64,000 nucleotides of DNA, taken from positions 38,567,120 through 38,631,119 of the forward strand of contig NC_084887.1 of the NCBI RefSeq assembly GCF_958979055.1, in the 5' to 3' direction. This DNA comes from Alnus glutinosa (taxonomy: Eukaryota > Streptophyta > Magnoliopsida > Fagales > Betulaceae). A program made the position numbers and the translations under genes. This document shows, in pieces, positions 35,160 to 48,243 of the stretch; within the stretch, counting starts at the first letter, position 1; each line of letters opens with the position of its first letter. Under the pieces are notes generated by a model. That model did not search any database. It had not been told where the DNA came from and saw nothing but the letters and a program-made list of their open reading frames with translations.

Positions 35160-37882
35160 ATGATTAATACCCTTTATGGAAGCGTGGGAACACTCAAGAG
35201 TGAAAACTCATGCACAAACGTACCCCCACCAACTTCTCCTAATGAGTCACTAGTCTCAGAATTATCTAAGAAAACCACTACTACTACTACATATACTACA
35301 ACAACTCCATCCTCTGATTTGGAACAAAACAGCCTAACCCCAACAAGCCTAAATTTACCAAACCTGAAATTCGAGTTGGATATCGGCGACGTTGAAGTGC
35401 CATCGCCGACCAGTTCTCTATGGGAGTCTTTTTTCTCCGATCAGTTGGATGGCGATTATATGATTTCGTCGCCGGTGAGGAATTATCCGTCGCCACAACC
35501 TTCAACTTACAATTACAATTACAACTATGCCCAGCCGGTAATGCAGGGGCAAAGTACTCTCTCAGGATCCTCTCCTCCACGATTCTCCTCGACCCAGATT
35601 GGACCTTTTACCAGCATGCAGAAAGGAAAGGGACAAAGCCCACTTCACAGGGTCTTTAACTCACCAAACAACCAGTATATGAAGCCTGAGAACCTTTCAG
35701 TGCTGTCATCCATTGAGGAGTTTTTGGATGATTATGGAAGACATGAGTATGAATACCCGACGGCGACAAAGCTGTCCGGTATTGGAAGCTCGTCGCATTA
35801 TGATATGCCAACCATGGTTCCGGCAGTGGACGGGTTTTGCGGTTCTGTTCACGAAACATCGACTCCGGGCGGTCCTCAACCGACCCCAGATTGCGATATT
35901 TATGATCAAATGGGCATTATTGCAAGTGCACCATTATCACAACAGTTGCAACTAGAGCGCATGCAAGAGAAGCAACTACAGCAGAAGCAGCCACAGCAAC
36001 AAACAGCAGAACAACAACACCAGAACCTCAACCATAGCTTGATGGTGCCTCTTCCTATTGGCTCTGAGCAGGTGAATATGATATCTATTCGCTCATCAAA
36101 CATCACTTTCTGCGTGATGTTTTGGCACTTTAATTTCACAATTATATTCTTAAAAGTTTAAAAAGTTACAAGATTGAATTTCCATCTTTTTTAGTTTGTA
36201 ATGTTACCCGATCTTCCATTAATATTTATTGAAACTGTTGGGTGGTCTTGGGCTCGATCTCTCAATTCCAAAAGCTAGTTCATGCGGTGAGGGTTTTCTT
36301 TACACTTATAAACTGACCACCTAACCCCTTCCAAACACTGATGTGGCATAAATCTCAACAATTTCTCCCCTCACATATCGGGCTTGGATCGGCTAACATC
36401 AACCCCTTTCACGGATTGGTTTGAGATTTGTTGTAACTTGAACTTTGATATTAGTATTGGGTGGTTTTAGGCATCTCTCAACCTTAAAAGCTAGTTCATG
36501 AGGTGAGGTTTTTCCTCACACTTATAAACTAACCACACATCCCCTTTCACAACTGGGATAAATCCCAACAGAAACATCTTTAAATAATTTAGCATGCACG
36601 TTGAATTTTAAACCTTTGATTCATTGAAAGAGACATATACATACCACTTGATTGAATAATTTTGGCATACTTGTTTAATTTGGCTCCATGGACTTTTCAG
36701 GAGATCACCCCGATCACCGCTTAAGAAAGTTGCTTTCTTTCCAATCTTAAACTGCATGATCTGTTTCCACAGGAACATGATAGTGGCCTTCAGCTAGTGC
36801 ACCTCCTTCTAGCTTGTGCTGAAGCAGTTGCCAAAGAAGACTACATGTTGGCAAGGAGATACCTCCACCATCTCAACCGGGTTGTCACGGCTCTCGGCGA
36901 CTCCATGCAGCGGGTAGCCTCCTGCTTCACTGAAGCCCTGAGCGCAAGACTAGCTGCCACGCTTACCAGTACCACCAAACCAACTAGAAATCCTTTCCCA
37001 CCAAACTCACTAGAAGTCCTCAAGATCTACCAAATCGTCTATCAGGCTTGCCCTTATATAAAATTCGCTCACTTCACCGCTAATCAGGCTATATTTGAGG
37101 CATTTGAAGCCGAAGAACGTGTCCATGTTATAGATTTGGATATTCTTCAAGGCTACCAGTGGCCAGCTTTCATGCAAGCCCTAGCTGCACGACCTGGTGA
37201 GGCTCCGTTTCTCCGGATAACGGGTGTCGGGAGCTCCATAGAGTCCGTGAGGGAGACCGGTAGGTGTTTGACCGAGTTAGCTCACTCCCTTCACATTCCC
37301 TTCGAATTCCACCCAGTGGGTGAGCAACTAGAAGACCTTAAACCCCACATGTTTAACCGACGAGTTGGTGAAGCCCTAGCGGTGAATTCTGTCAATCGTC
37401 TCCATCGTGTGCCTGGCAATTGTCTTGGGAACTTACTTGCAATGATCCGAGACCAAGCTCCCAACATTGTAACCCTAGTGGAACAAGAGGCGAGCCATAA
37501 TGGCCCATACTTTCTTGGTAGGTTTCTTGAGGCACTGCACTATTACTCGGCCATCTTCGACTCGTTGGCCGCAACGTTCCCGGCAAACTCGGCGCAGAGA
37601 GCCAAGGTGGAGCAGTACATATTCGCGCCCGAGATACGCAACATAGTGGCGTGTGAGGGGGCCGAGAGGATAGAAAGGCATGAGAGGTTGGAGAAGTGGA
37701 GGAAGATAATGGAAGGGAAAGGATTCAAGGGGGTGCCGCTGAGTGCCAACGCGGTGACCCAGTCCAAGATATTGCTGGGTTTGTATTCCTGTGATGGGTA
37801 TAGGTTGACGGAGGACACGGGATGCTTGCTTTTGGGGTGGCAGGATAGGGCGCTTATTGCAGCTTCTGCATGGCGATGCTGA
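35160..37882 (+). CDS. RAM1: GRAS transcription factor, RAM1 type
   Basis: A nuclear GRAS-family regulator. Known RAM1 proteins are required for arbuscule branching and switch on lipid-supply genes such as RAM2 and STR in mycorrhizal roots. Two exons, 35160-36071 and 36773-37882, GT-AG, give 673 residues, near the size of legume RAM1. The N-terminus ([16 protein letters not shown]) and the blocks [39 protein letters not shown] and [15 protein letters not shown] look RAM1-specific. They are followed by a Gln-rich stretch and [11 protein letters not shown]. The GRAS domain starts at about 309 ([15 protein letters not shown]). The VHIID motif is VHVID at 421-425, and LHR II, PFYRE and the C-terminal SAW (AASAWRC) are intact. 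The split after GSEQ fits my memory of RAM1. A paralogous SCL is the alternative. Confidence 0.85.
36230..36570. repeat. two copies of a dispersed repeat in the RAM1 intron
   Basis: Blocks at about 36236-36361 and 36459-36570 share 'GGGTGGT.TT', 'ATCTCTCAA', 'AAAAGCTAGTTCATG.GGTGAGG', 'ACACTTATAAACT.ACCAC' and a closing 'AATC.CAACA'. They are direct copies of one non-coding repeat, both inside the only intron. Confidence 0.75.
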
Positions 37883-38135
37883 TCGATCATCTTTTGCTTT
37901 TACGTGCATGTATTTTGGGGCTTTTGTTTGATGTTAGACTTCTTTTATGTCATTTCTCCATGTAAGACAATGCAAAAGATCAGAACAACAAAAATGCCAA
38001 AGAAAGGGGGGAGAAAAATCGAGGAGGAAAAGAAGGGTATGTAGACAATGACCTTAGGGATTGCGTACGTCGATATTTATTTATTTATTTATTTATGTTG
38101 AATAATTAAGAAAAATAAATTATTTTATTGCACAG

Positions 38136-38209
38136 AGGCTCCATCAAGAGTGATTCCCGTCCAAGAAGTTGTCCTTACCCCTGGACCCTACGCTTATTAT
38201 TGGTGGCCG
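38136..38209 (+). other. isolated exon-like fragment with splice signals
   Basis: A T-rich tract ending in CACAG is followed by an open 74-bp segment and then GTAAGA. The segment reads APSRVIPVQEVVLTPGPYAY followed by YWWP. Acceptor, donor and unbroken frame together look like one internal exon on the plus strand, about 250 bp past the RAM1 stop codon. I do not recognise the peptide, and no partner exons are visible. It may be a captured gene fragment or an extra 3' exon of an unknown transcript. Confidence 0.35.
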
Positions 38210-39144
38210 GTAAGATATCTAAAGAAATCTTTATCCTTTATTTTCTTGGTGTCTTTTAGATTCTTCAGTGAATATTGTGAATGCTTTTTAGCTTTGCAAA
38301 TTATTGGCCCCACCTGAAATTGAAATTTATGAGGCCCAAACCCATACCAAAGTTTTTGGCTCAAATTTTTATTTTATAACTATCCAATAATATCAACAGG
38401 ACAATTCCAACTATATATATATATTAGTAATGGCTGATTGATTAAGCCTATCACTTTAACATTGTAGAATAATAATAGAATAAAAATGTAATTTCTAACA
38501 TTACTCGTTAATAAAATGATTTTTAAGTAAAAAATTTAATGTCAATTTAATTAGTTAATGACTACCTTATCAAGGATACACTCTTAATTGTGTCACCAAT
38601 TATAGACTATAAAGTCAATCTGTAAAAAGATATTAGTAAAAGCTGTAGCACCAAGCATTTTCCTGGCAAAAGTTCAAGTACACCCAAGCATCTTACTTCA
38701 TTTGATTTTTGGCCATACTTCGTGCCCCTCTTGGAGCCACATTTTCTAGACATTTCTTTCACTCCGACATTTGCGGGCCAAACAGGCAAATGCATGATAG
38801 GAACAAAAAGGGAGCAGCCAAAAACAGTCCACAATTTGTCAACCTGAGCATGCATGTCAACTGCTGCAAAATCAGGGGCATCCTTTTGTGAAACACATCA
38901 AGGCTTTTATATATGTTAATTGAATAATATGTAAGACTGCAGCTACCAAAATACATCAAACACCCATTTTTTTATAAAATGCAAATACATCATCACCGAC
39001 AGGCACTGTTACACAAGAATGCCTTCCAACAAACATGTAACAATGAGGGATGGGACTCTCACAAATTATTGTCTTTCCGCGGCTACTCTTCTCCATGGCC
39101 TGGGAGGTCCCAAGAATCCCAAGGCAGCCTCACAAGCTTAACGC
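38210..39144. other. intergenic between RAM1 and MUB
   Basis: AT-rich DNA without a gene; the right part includes the 3' untranslated region of the MUB gene. The minus-strand frame 38607-38855 has no recognisable domain. Confidence 0.5.
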
Positions 39145-42100
39145 TTACAATATGGAACATGAACAAATATTTTTCCTTGGGGCCTCATCAACCTTCTTCT
39201 CTGTTCAGACAAATAAACAAACAACTTTCAGCATATACTACGAAAACACAAATAGTCTTATCAAATTTTTCTAATATGCATTGATACAATATGCAGATTA
39301 GGATTTGAATATCCAACTTAATGTTCGTAGAAATGCACTCACCACATAAATCACAGAGAGGGTGCTTGTAGTACTCATCACCACTAGTTAGTTAACTACA
39401 ATGCATACTAACAACTTTGATGCTGACAATGAAGACAAAATACAAGAACAACCCAAAAAATAAGGCACCTCAAAACTCCCGGAAATTCCAGAAATCATTT
39501 TGGTGCATATTTATATGGGGGAAAAAATTAAGGGGAAAAAAAAAAACGAATTCATTACTTTACAGGCTAAAAAATAGGAATCAAATCAATCAATCACATG
39601 TGATCTTCCAACTTGTGCCCTGCATGTATCACCAACATACCCATATGAGAATGCCTTAGTGTAATGATTCTCTACTGCGAGGGTACAACCAGATCACAAG
39701 GAGGGAACACCCATTTAAAGAATTAGAAAAGAACATCCATGATACCAACTCTGCTTAGAAAGTATCATGGAAGGACAAAGAAGAAAATCAATTTATATTG
39801 CAACAAAAAAAGAGAGTGGGGATTAACTTTAAAAAATGTTATGCATGCATAAGGCCCACAACTAAAAAAAAATCATTCTTTGATAAGTGTATCATTCAGC
39901 AGCCAAATTCTCAGTATTAATAATTGTAGCAAAATAGCATGAAGCACAAACACAGGAAATTATAGAACATGCATAAATGAAGAAATCTACCTGTTTTAGC
40001 TTTTGCTAAAGATGGCTGTACAACAGCATGCATGGTGATAACCCCTCTTGGAAGCTCACCAAAAGGTACTCTACACTGGCCAACAGTCTTGTTGTTTTCC
40101 AATACTTTCCCAGCATTTATCAGTTTTATGTCATTAGCTCCCTTCGGCACAATTTTCTTATCTAAGACAAACCAGAACATAAGGTCCAGTGTTAAAAGTG
40201 AAAAAAAGATTTCCAAAATAATGAGCAAAAATAAAGAGAGGAAGAGAACAAGTTGGTACTCAAACTATAATGTGTTGTCAAAATGCCCTTATGTTACTTT
40301 CTTGCTTCACAATATGATAATACAAAGCCAAAGAAAGTAAAAGCAGAAACTGGTCCACAGAAGGGAACCAATCGCGGCTTTTATTTACTGGAGACCATTA
40401 ACAATTGATGCAATGAGCAAATAATAAGCACAAGGCGGCAGGAAAATCACCAACATACATTTAGAAACATAGTTTGATTAAGAAAAGAAAAGAGGAAGAG
40501 GGTGGGGGTGGAAGTGGAAGTGGAAGTGAAGAAGCACAGAGTTGAACCATACACAACTGCTTAAATATGTGACTCACAAAAGTGGGAATAAAAAATTTAC
40601 AAGTGATCAAGGCATGATACCTTGTCGGTTAATTGCTAAATTGTGCTTTGTCACTATTCTGCTAGTCTTTGTTACGTCAAATAACATCCATTTGAAACAA
40701 GAGAAATGCTTACTACGCAATATTTTCAACCCAAAAAGAACTCTGGCCAGAACTGTATTCACACCCATAGTGAGCCAGACACATGGTTTCAACAGTGCAA
40801 TAACATGTCCTAAGCCACACCTTACCAGTCGGCTTTCCTTGACAATACATGGCACATCTGGTGCTTATACCATAAAACTTGACATTGCAGAGGCCAACCC
40901 CTTGGTAAAAATCAATTAGATTGAACACCTGATTCTCTAGTTTTTTTTTTTAATAGGTAGAATACTACATATTGATTCTAATTGGGATCTACCTAGCATT
41001 GCTGACTGCAACTAGTAAAATGGAAATAAGAATGGATAGCTTAATTTGAAGAACCATGCTCAGGATTATCAAATTAGAAGTTATATCATATAGTAAGTGC
41101 CCTAACTTCTTTTGGATATTAAACTACCGAGTCACCAGAATTAACATTTTATTTTGCTTAAATACATAAATTATACATATGCTAGAAAAAAGGAGCAAAT
41201 CTAGGTGGCAAGGATATATAATTAACTAGTGTCATGGTCCCAAAATAACCTTGAAGCCACTAAAGACTCCTCAAATATAGCCTATATGAATGCTTGAGGT
41301 GACAGAATATGCAACACGCTTCACCGATGCAATACCCATTTAAAGCTACCACATAATCCCCCAAGTCTCGATGTTTTTCATGTAAATGGGATATTGCAGT
41401 CCCTGCATTAATCAAGCCAAAATATTCTGCTGGCTGAGTCCTTAAGGTCTTTGAGTTCCAAACCTGGTGTTTGACAGAAACAGAGGACTAACATTGTATG
41501 GTTAATGAGTCCAACTGACGAAGTTTACAGGGCAGAAAGAAATATGACCACACAGTTGCAGACACCAGCTGTCAGACTAAAATTTTCAATCTGTCTGAAT
41601 TTCATGTTGATAACCAATACAAATCTGAACTCTGGGATTATGTACACGATTCGCCAAAACAGATATATAGAAATATACCATACAGTAGTGGGTATCAAAT
41701 ATACTGCATGTCCAACTAAAACGCTTACATACCCAGAAAGCAAACAAGGCGACAACTTAGGCACCTAATGTTCTTTCACCTAGGCATCCCCAAGACACAA
41801 AAACATGGCTTGGCCTCAATTGCCTACCAAACAACCACTTAGATTACTATTCTGAATCTAGCATAGTCATCAAACTTAAGCAGGATAGTGTCCATCATAA
41901 CATTCATATATTGGAAGTTCATATGTAAGAACCACCCAATAAAATAACACGCATTCAAAGTTTGTCATCATTCTTTTTTATGATATATTATCAGTCAAAG
42001 CAACTTAATCTATTGAAGGATCACAATCTAGAGGAACATAATAATGAAACAGTTAAAGCAATTTAATATCTAAAGATGAAAAGGCAAAGCGCAGCACTCT

Positions 42101-43285
42101 TACACTCTAATGTATAACAAATAATATGAAGTGTAAAGCAATAGAAGCCAATGCAACCTTTCAAGTCCACATTCTGACTCATGTAACCCAGAAACTTTCC
42201 CCTTTACTCAAAAACAAAAATGACAGTCATTGCCTAGCTGACTCAAGAATTGTTGTTGCCCCGTCAGTCAAAATGGGAGATCCATGATGAATAAATAGAA
42301 TTTTTAACTTAAAATGTACTCAAGTTATTAATCTTGAATTGTTGATCCCTATCAAGTAAAACGTGCAACAAATTTATATCAAAACAGGTTTTGGGTGCTT
42401 TTGATTTTTTTTTAATAAGATATGTCATATGAAAGCAAGAGAGATGAGAATGAACTGCAATCAGACGAAAGGGGGGAGAGCTAAATGAAATAAAATTTTC
42501 AAGTCAATATGCCGTTAAAGCTAAATATGTTTGAGCATCAAAATCAATGATGAGTGATGATGCACAAGAATCCATCTTGAGGGCAATATAGCCCGGTAAC
42601 CTAATTTGTCTCATAAGAAGCACTATCATTCAACTACAATCAAGCTTTGGGTGCCCACTGAAACACACCACAAATAGAAATGTTTGTATGTTTGTCATAA
42701 TCTCCCTCCACATAGCATGGAAAGCACATTAGGAATCTGATGCCTCAGATACGTGTACCTTGAAATGCCTGTTAGTAATACCTATTTCAAGAAACTAGTC
42801 AGCATAAAAAATTGGCCCCTGAAGGCCATGCCACATCACCAAAAATATCCACAAAAAGCTAATACATAAGACAACAGCTAAATTTATAATCATGTGACCC
42901 TGCCAGAAACAAGAAAAGTCCCAAAGAAGCTCATGCACACATAAACGCAGATCATAACTTTCAGCAAGCACACTTCCTCAAACTTCAATCAACCGAAATA
43001 CCTACTAAACACAAATGCCAATCAAATGAACTTTGTATCCTCCAAACTTCCAAAGTGCTATACATTAGAAATACAAACAACTAAAATTAAAACAGAAACA
43101 AGCAGAAGCAATTGTTCAAACTAATTGCAAAGCACACAACGTCGAACTCTCTGACCTTTTGGCCACTCAGCGACGATTCTCTCCTTGACCGTTGCAACAG
43201 TTGAGGCCGGCGAGTAGCGGAAGGGGCCGATATCTGATCCATCGTAGATTCGGAACTTGAGCTCAACCAGGTCCTCCTCCGGCAT
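39145..43285 (-). CDS. MUB3: membrane-anchored ubiquitin-fold protein (MUB)
   Basis: A ubiquitin-fold protein tethered to the plasma membrane by a lipid. MUBs recruit particular E2 ubiquitin-conjugating enzymes to the membrane. Three coding exons (minus strand): 43285-43156, 40161-39991, 39200-39145, GT-AG, giving 118 residues. The beta-grasp fold runs from MPEEDLVELKFRIYDGSDIG through DIKLINAGKVLENNKTV to GVITMHAVVQP (about residue 93). The tail ends CSCSIL. Cys115 is the CaaX prenylation site, and the final Leu favours geranylgeranylation. Cys113 is a likely palmitoylation site. Arabidopsis MUB3 is the closest I can recall, so the paralogue number is tentative. Intron 1 is about 3 kb. A further intron in the 5' leader is suggested by the donor at 43757. 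Confidence 0.93.
40162..43155. other. long MUB intron 1, no gene inside
   Basis: A 3-kb intron of moderate AT content. It holds no recognisable coding exon, transposon end or RNA gene; the short open frames inside have no domain. Confidence 0.55.
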
Positions 43286-43756
43286 TTGAGCTCTTTAACC
43301 AATTAAATGTCAACGTTTCAAATCACCACCCTCCCGCCACAAGAATCCCCTACAAGCCTACACCCAAATCATACAAGTAAATTCCCCGTTTGGCTCCTCG
43401 GAAAATGCAGGCAAGTATTAGAAAAAGAAAGTTCTAATCTCAAACACGCATTATTAGAACTTCAAAAACGAAATCTAAACACATAATATTATCCATAAAA
43501 AGATTTAATACAACCAATTCGCTCGGCAGAGTTCAGTACAGTACTCAATTATTCAAAAAAAAAAAAAATGAACAGTCCAAATATTCTGGACATTTCTTTT
43601 CTTGAATTTTCCCGGCAACCAAACAGAACAATTGACAAACAAGCATAATTGTGCAAGTGGATGAAACCGGTACAATCACTTTCAATTATTGGATTAACCA
43701 GAAATACAAGAACAACATATACACACACACACACATATATATATATACATAGAAGT

Positions 43757-43880
43757 ACCTGGAATGAGATTAAAGAATCGATAGCTTTGATTTCTCTAGG
43801 GTTTACGAGAGAGACCTGAGAGATTCGAGGAAGCCAAGTTGATTCCGAAGATAAATATGGAAACCCTAGACCCGATCTTG
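43757..43880 (-). promoter_or_regulatory. MUB leader exon and core promoter region
   Basis: On the minus strand a splice donor (CAG then GTACTT) stands at 43757 and would end a non-coding first exon. Telobox motifs occur at 43797-43804 (TAGGGTTT) and 43861-43868 (AAACCCTA), as often near transcription starts of housekeeping plant genes. Confidence 0.45.
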
Positions 43881-44702
43881 ACGGGTTGAGCTTCTTTGGT
43901 TTCTTATGGAAGTTAAATTTGGTGTGATTCTATTAGGCTAATTTCTTTGCCTTTTTATTCTTCTTTGGGTTTCCTTTTCGCCTTTCCCCTTAAGCCGAGT
44001 CGAGAGAAAAAGAGAGTGAGATTTGGACAACAATTCTTGTCAGTAAATGGTGTGTACTTGTACTTTCTCCGTATTAACTTCTTTGGCTTTTTTATTAATC
44101 TTTAAAGAGGAGTGCTGTAAGTTCCACTGTCTTTACGTTGCACTAAAAATTATTATTACTTACAAAAATAAATAAATAAAAATTATTATAAAATGAAATA
44201 ATAAAAGAAACAGATTTTTAAGAAATTTTTTTTACGAGAAGTATAAATTATTTAAATAGTATGTATTTTTTATATGTTTTTTCAATAATATTAATAAAAA
44301 ATATATATTTATCACATATTTAAATGATGCATATTCTTTTTATATATAAATTATAAAAAAAAAATTTACAAATTAATTTGTAAAAAATTTCTGCCCGCCT
44401 CCTCTACCATTCCCTTCGCATCTAGATAGACAAAACGTCAATCATCTTACCCCATTGTTCTCCTCCAATGAAAAGATAGCTCACTCGACTACTTTCAAAC
44501 CACAATAAAACAAGGGAAATGCTACAATAGCTTGTACAATCACCCCTAATATAAGGGTGGCTCACGTAGCCAGTCCTCCTCAGAGGCCAGAGCACAGGGA
44601 CGTCAGAAGAATGTGACAATATGAATTTCTTTTTTAAAAAAATTATATTTATTATCATTAATTTTGTAATCATAATTTTAAAATTTAAAAAATGTTAATT
44701 TA

Positions 44703-44737
<35 letters not shown>

Positions 44738-45177
44738 TTTTCTTTTAATTTCAAATATCTGTTAGAATTTTTCATTAAATTCTGTCAAAATTTTTAAAAT
44801 ATCTCTATTTTTAAAAAAAAAAAATTATATATTAAAAAAAAAAAATCAAAGATTCAAGTATTTATATTTTACAAATTTCATTAAATCCTTACCAATACCA
44901 AAATTTTTGCAACTTTTTCCTAAAAAAATAGTATTTTAAGAATTTTGACACCATTTTGTTATGATTTAATTGAAAATTCTAACGGAACGGTGAAATTAAA
45001 AAATAAAATATAAAATATTGATACACTAAATTGACATTTTTTAAAGTTTAAATGTAATGATTGTAAAAGTAATGAAAGATCAGGGGTAGTAAGTTAAATT
45101 TTTTTTTTTTTTTTTTAACATGGTTAGACACTTAGACCAATAAAATTGCACTGGGTTTAATAGTGTTTTTTTTTTTA

Positions 45178-45213
<36 letters not shown>

Positions 45214-46585
45214 TGAATAAATTACTTGAGTTAAAGATCCATAAACCAAATTGACACTTGGACTTTAAAATTAGGACCCAAGTATAATTTGTAAGTAATT
45301 TATTACAAATTATATTAAAAATTAGCCTTTAAAAGTGACATAGGACCTTATTACATGAGAAACAAATGTTTTTTAATAGCTTAAATGAGACTTAAATGAT
45401 TTTAGAGGATTTTGGTTTGTAAATATGTGTCCTTTTTTGGAATTGTGATAAGGACTACAAGGTGGTGGCTGCCGCGTGGGGAAAAATGAGCGAATTGCTC
45501 ATTCCTTTCTGTTACATATTGACCAAAAGTCAAATTGGGAGGATTAACCGATTAAGCGTCGGCGAGACAACCGGACCGTGACTAATGCTCACTCAAATTT
45601 AGCTGCGCGTGGTATTTGTTGAGCTCAGGTGCACTTGGGGATGGGGCAACTACCATATACTGTACTCTATTACTGGCGGCTTATTGGTAATTTAATAATG
45701 GTTTATTGGAAATAAGTCCTACCTATTTCCAGCCTTTTTTGTTTTAAGGCTAATTTTATGTGTTTTTATATAAAATATATGGGGTATTACAATACTATAT
45801 TTTTTACAAACTAACCTAATAATTAATAATTTATAAAATGATTAATAGTTTATGGTTGGCAAGTGACCCACTAATTAATTAATTTAACAAGTCATTATTT
45901 TTAATTATTTTGCCAATTATGAACTCAAGGACAAAATTAAATAAAGGATCAAGCTCAATTTTAAAGGGATTTAAGTCTAATTTTTAAGCTTTTATATATA
46001 TATTGTCAAAATTTTAATAATTCTGTCAGCACTCTTTTTACAGAAAAGGATAAAATGTATTAAAATGTCTATAAAATTAAAATTTTTAAAAAGAAAAAAA
46101 AAAGGAACTGTCAGATCTATCAATCTATCAATTGACTTTATCCGGAAATATAGAAAATAATAGGAATCTTTTAATGACGAGTATGGCCCAAATAAAGGAG
46201 TCCACCAATAAAGAGAAAAAAAAAAAGTTTCAGTACAAGAAAATAAAACGAGAGGAATCAACTTTAGAAGGAAAGAAATCTATGGAAGCACCCAAGTCCA
46301 TCGACTTATATATCCAAAAATAAATAATAATAATAATAATAACTAATAGAATATTTTTCTGAGTGAAGAGCATCGCCTAATTGCCCAAATAGAAATAAAG
46401 AGAAAAGAATCAACCAATGAAGTGAGAACATGTGATTGAGTAAAAGGAATCAACTTGAAAAGAAGGGAAATTCATGGGGGGGGGGTTAGGTACAATTTTT
46501 TATTTTTTATTTTAATTTTAAAGTTGATATGATTTAAAATCACGATTCAATACTGATTATTCGTAAATCTAATGATAATTTTAAG
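43881..46585. other. AT-rich repeat-laden intergenic DNA
   Basis: No gene is seen. It contains (AT)n runs at 44704-44734 and 45181-45210. At about 44640-45110 lies a decayed relative of the MITE at 16202-16619: both arms carry TTTAAA.TTTAAAAAATGTTAATTTAGT-like sequence, and the right end reads GATTGTAAAAGTAATGAAAGATC. Confidence 0.55.
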
Positions 46586-46599
46586 AACCACATCAATTT

Positions 46600-46703
46600 G
46601 TCTCTAAGAGGTAATTCAATCGGCTGGGGACCACACCTCATAAGGCGGAGGTCACTAATTCGAATCCCCTCTTCTCTCTCTTGTGCGGACATGTCAAAAA
46701 AAA
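46600..46703 (+). mobile_element. tRNA-derived SINE, about 104 bp, with target duplication
   Basis: It is flanked by perfect copies of AACCACATCAATTT (46586-46599 and 46704-46717) and ends in an A-run (46696-46703). A degenerate box A lies in AATTCAATCGGCTGGGG at about 46613, and box B in AATTCGAATCC at 46657-46667. These match an RNA polymerase III tRNA-type promoter. It has no coding capacity. It is one of the clearest insertions in the window. Confidence 0.88.
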
Positions 46704-46717
46704 AACCACATCAATTT

Positions 46718-48243
46718 TTTTTTTTTTTTAAAAAAAAAGTCTTTAGCATTACTATAGGGGAAGGGAAAGAGTTGGAGGCACGGATGTCTGTCTTTCTTAA
46801 AATCCTTTTAAAAATAATGCAAAGGTTTAAAATGACTTTTTTATTATTATTATTTTAAAGAAATGCTATTTAGCATTATTCTATGCTCCTAGCATTCTCA
46901 GTATATTTGGCATGTCTAATCTTTGCAATTTTTTTTTATTAATATTTATCTAATGACGGATTAAATACGCCACGTTAGCTGAAAATGCTAACAAAAAAAA
47001 ATACTAAATAGTATATCTCTTTATTTTAATATTTATCTATGAATTGGGACGGAATCATAAATTTTCATTTGGAGACCAAAACATAAATAAACCGTTAGGT
47101 TTAATTTTGTTTGGGACCAAGTCTAATTTTTAGGTCAATATATTATAGGGATTAGGTGTCAATTTTAATTTTGATAGGGACAAGTCTAATTTTTAGGTCT
47201 CTATGTAATAAAAAAAAAAAAAAAACAATAATTGATAGGGATTATGCTTTCTAATATCAAATATGCTTAAGATAGTAATTAAAAAACCTATAATCGAGAA
47301 GGATTTGAGTCACCTGATTCAATCAAAATCTCTAACTCGTTGAGGTTGGATTGTAGATTTGAGAAGATTACCAACTCTAACAGATGTTTATGGACATACA
47401 ATTGAAAATCAAGCCATTATAATAATAAATTAGCAAACTTATTATTATAATGGCTTTTAGTTTATCAAAAAAAAATTAGCAAACTTGACGTGTTTGACAT
47501 GAATTATAGATACCTGTTTTTTTATAAGATTGCCAGATTTCATTCAAGTAGTAATTTTAAAAAACCGATAATAATTCAAAAGTAGAAGTAAAAATAGGGA
47601 GTTAAATCCAATTTTACTAAATGTGGTTTGCAACTTTGTCAAAAAAGTTAATTTTAGAATTTTAAAAAGAGAATTGTTAATTTTTTTTTATCTTCCGTCC
47701 ATCTCTCATTTATCTCTATTCATATTATTTTTAAATTCATCATTGAATCTGTAAGATTCACATATAGGTTATACAGATTCAATAGTAATTTTTTTTTTTT
47801 TCAAAAAAAAAAAAATCAATAAAAAATGAAAGAGTAACTCGTATCTTTTAAAAATGGCAATTTTACTGCATAGATTTTGCCCGTTTATCAAATTATTACG
47901 TCCTAAAAAGAATAACGACCGCCAAGTTGCAAGCAAATAGCCACAACATATCCTATAAGATTGTGCCACATGTACATATATAACATTGAGAAATACTAAA
48001 GCGCCTTCTAGTGTCATTCGGAGTCCTTCTATGGTGACATAGTATCATACTTTTAACAAAAAAAAACTACCGCTTGATTTATTTATCATATTAAAAAATA
48101 TACGGTATCATGTTAGTATAGAAATATCCCAAAAGAATACTAGAAGGCCAGCTCTAGCATTCTTAACATAACATAATCTCATAGAAGACATGTCAGCAAC
48201 ACTTGCAAAATAAGTATTTAACATATTAATTAAGCATAACAAA
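46718..48243. other. intergenic, no gene seen
   Basis: AT-rich DNA with a repeated phrase GGGACAAGTCTAATTTTTAGGTC near 47110-47210 (two copies about 70 bp apart). No supported gene. Confidence 0.5.

Noticed and set aside
35296-37909. Open frames of 94, 144 and 115 residues antisense to RAM1
   Set aside because: They are shadows of the RAM1 coding exons and have no independent support.
19915-43285. A metabolic gene cluster linking ASFT, the Ole e 1 protein, RAM1 and MUB
   Set aside because: The genes lie on different strands, are separated by transposons, and belong to unrelated pathways; chance proximity explains the order.
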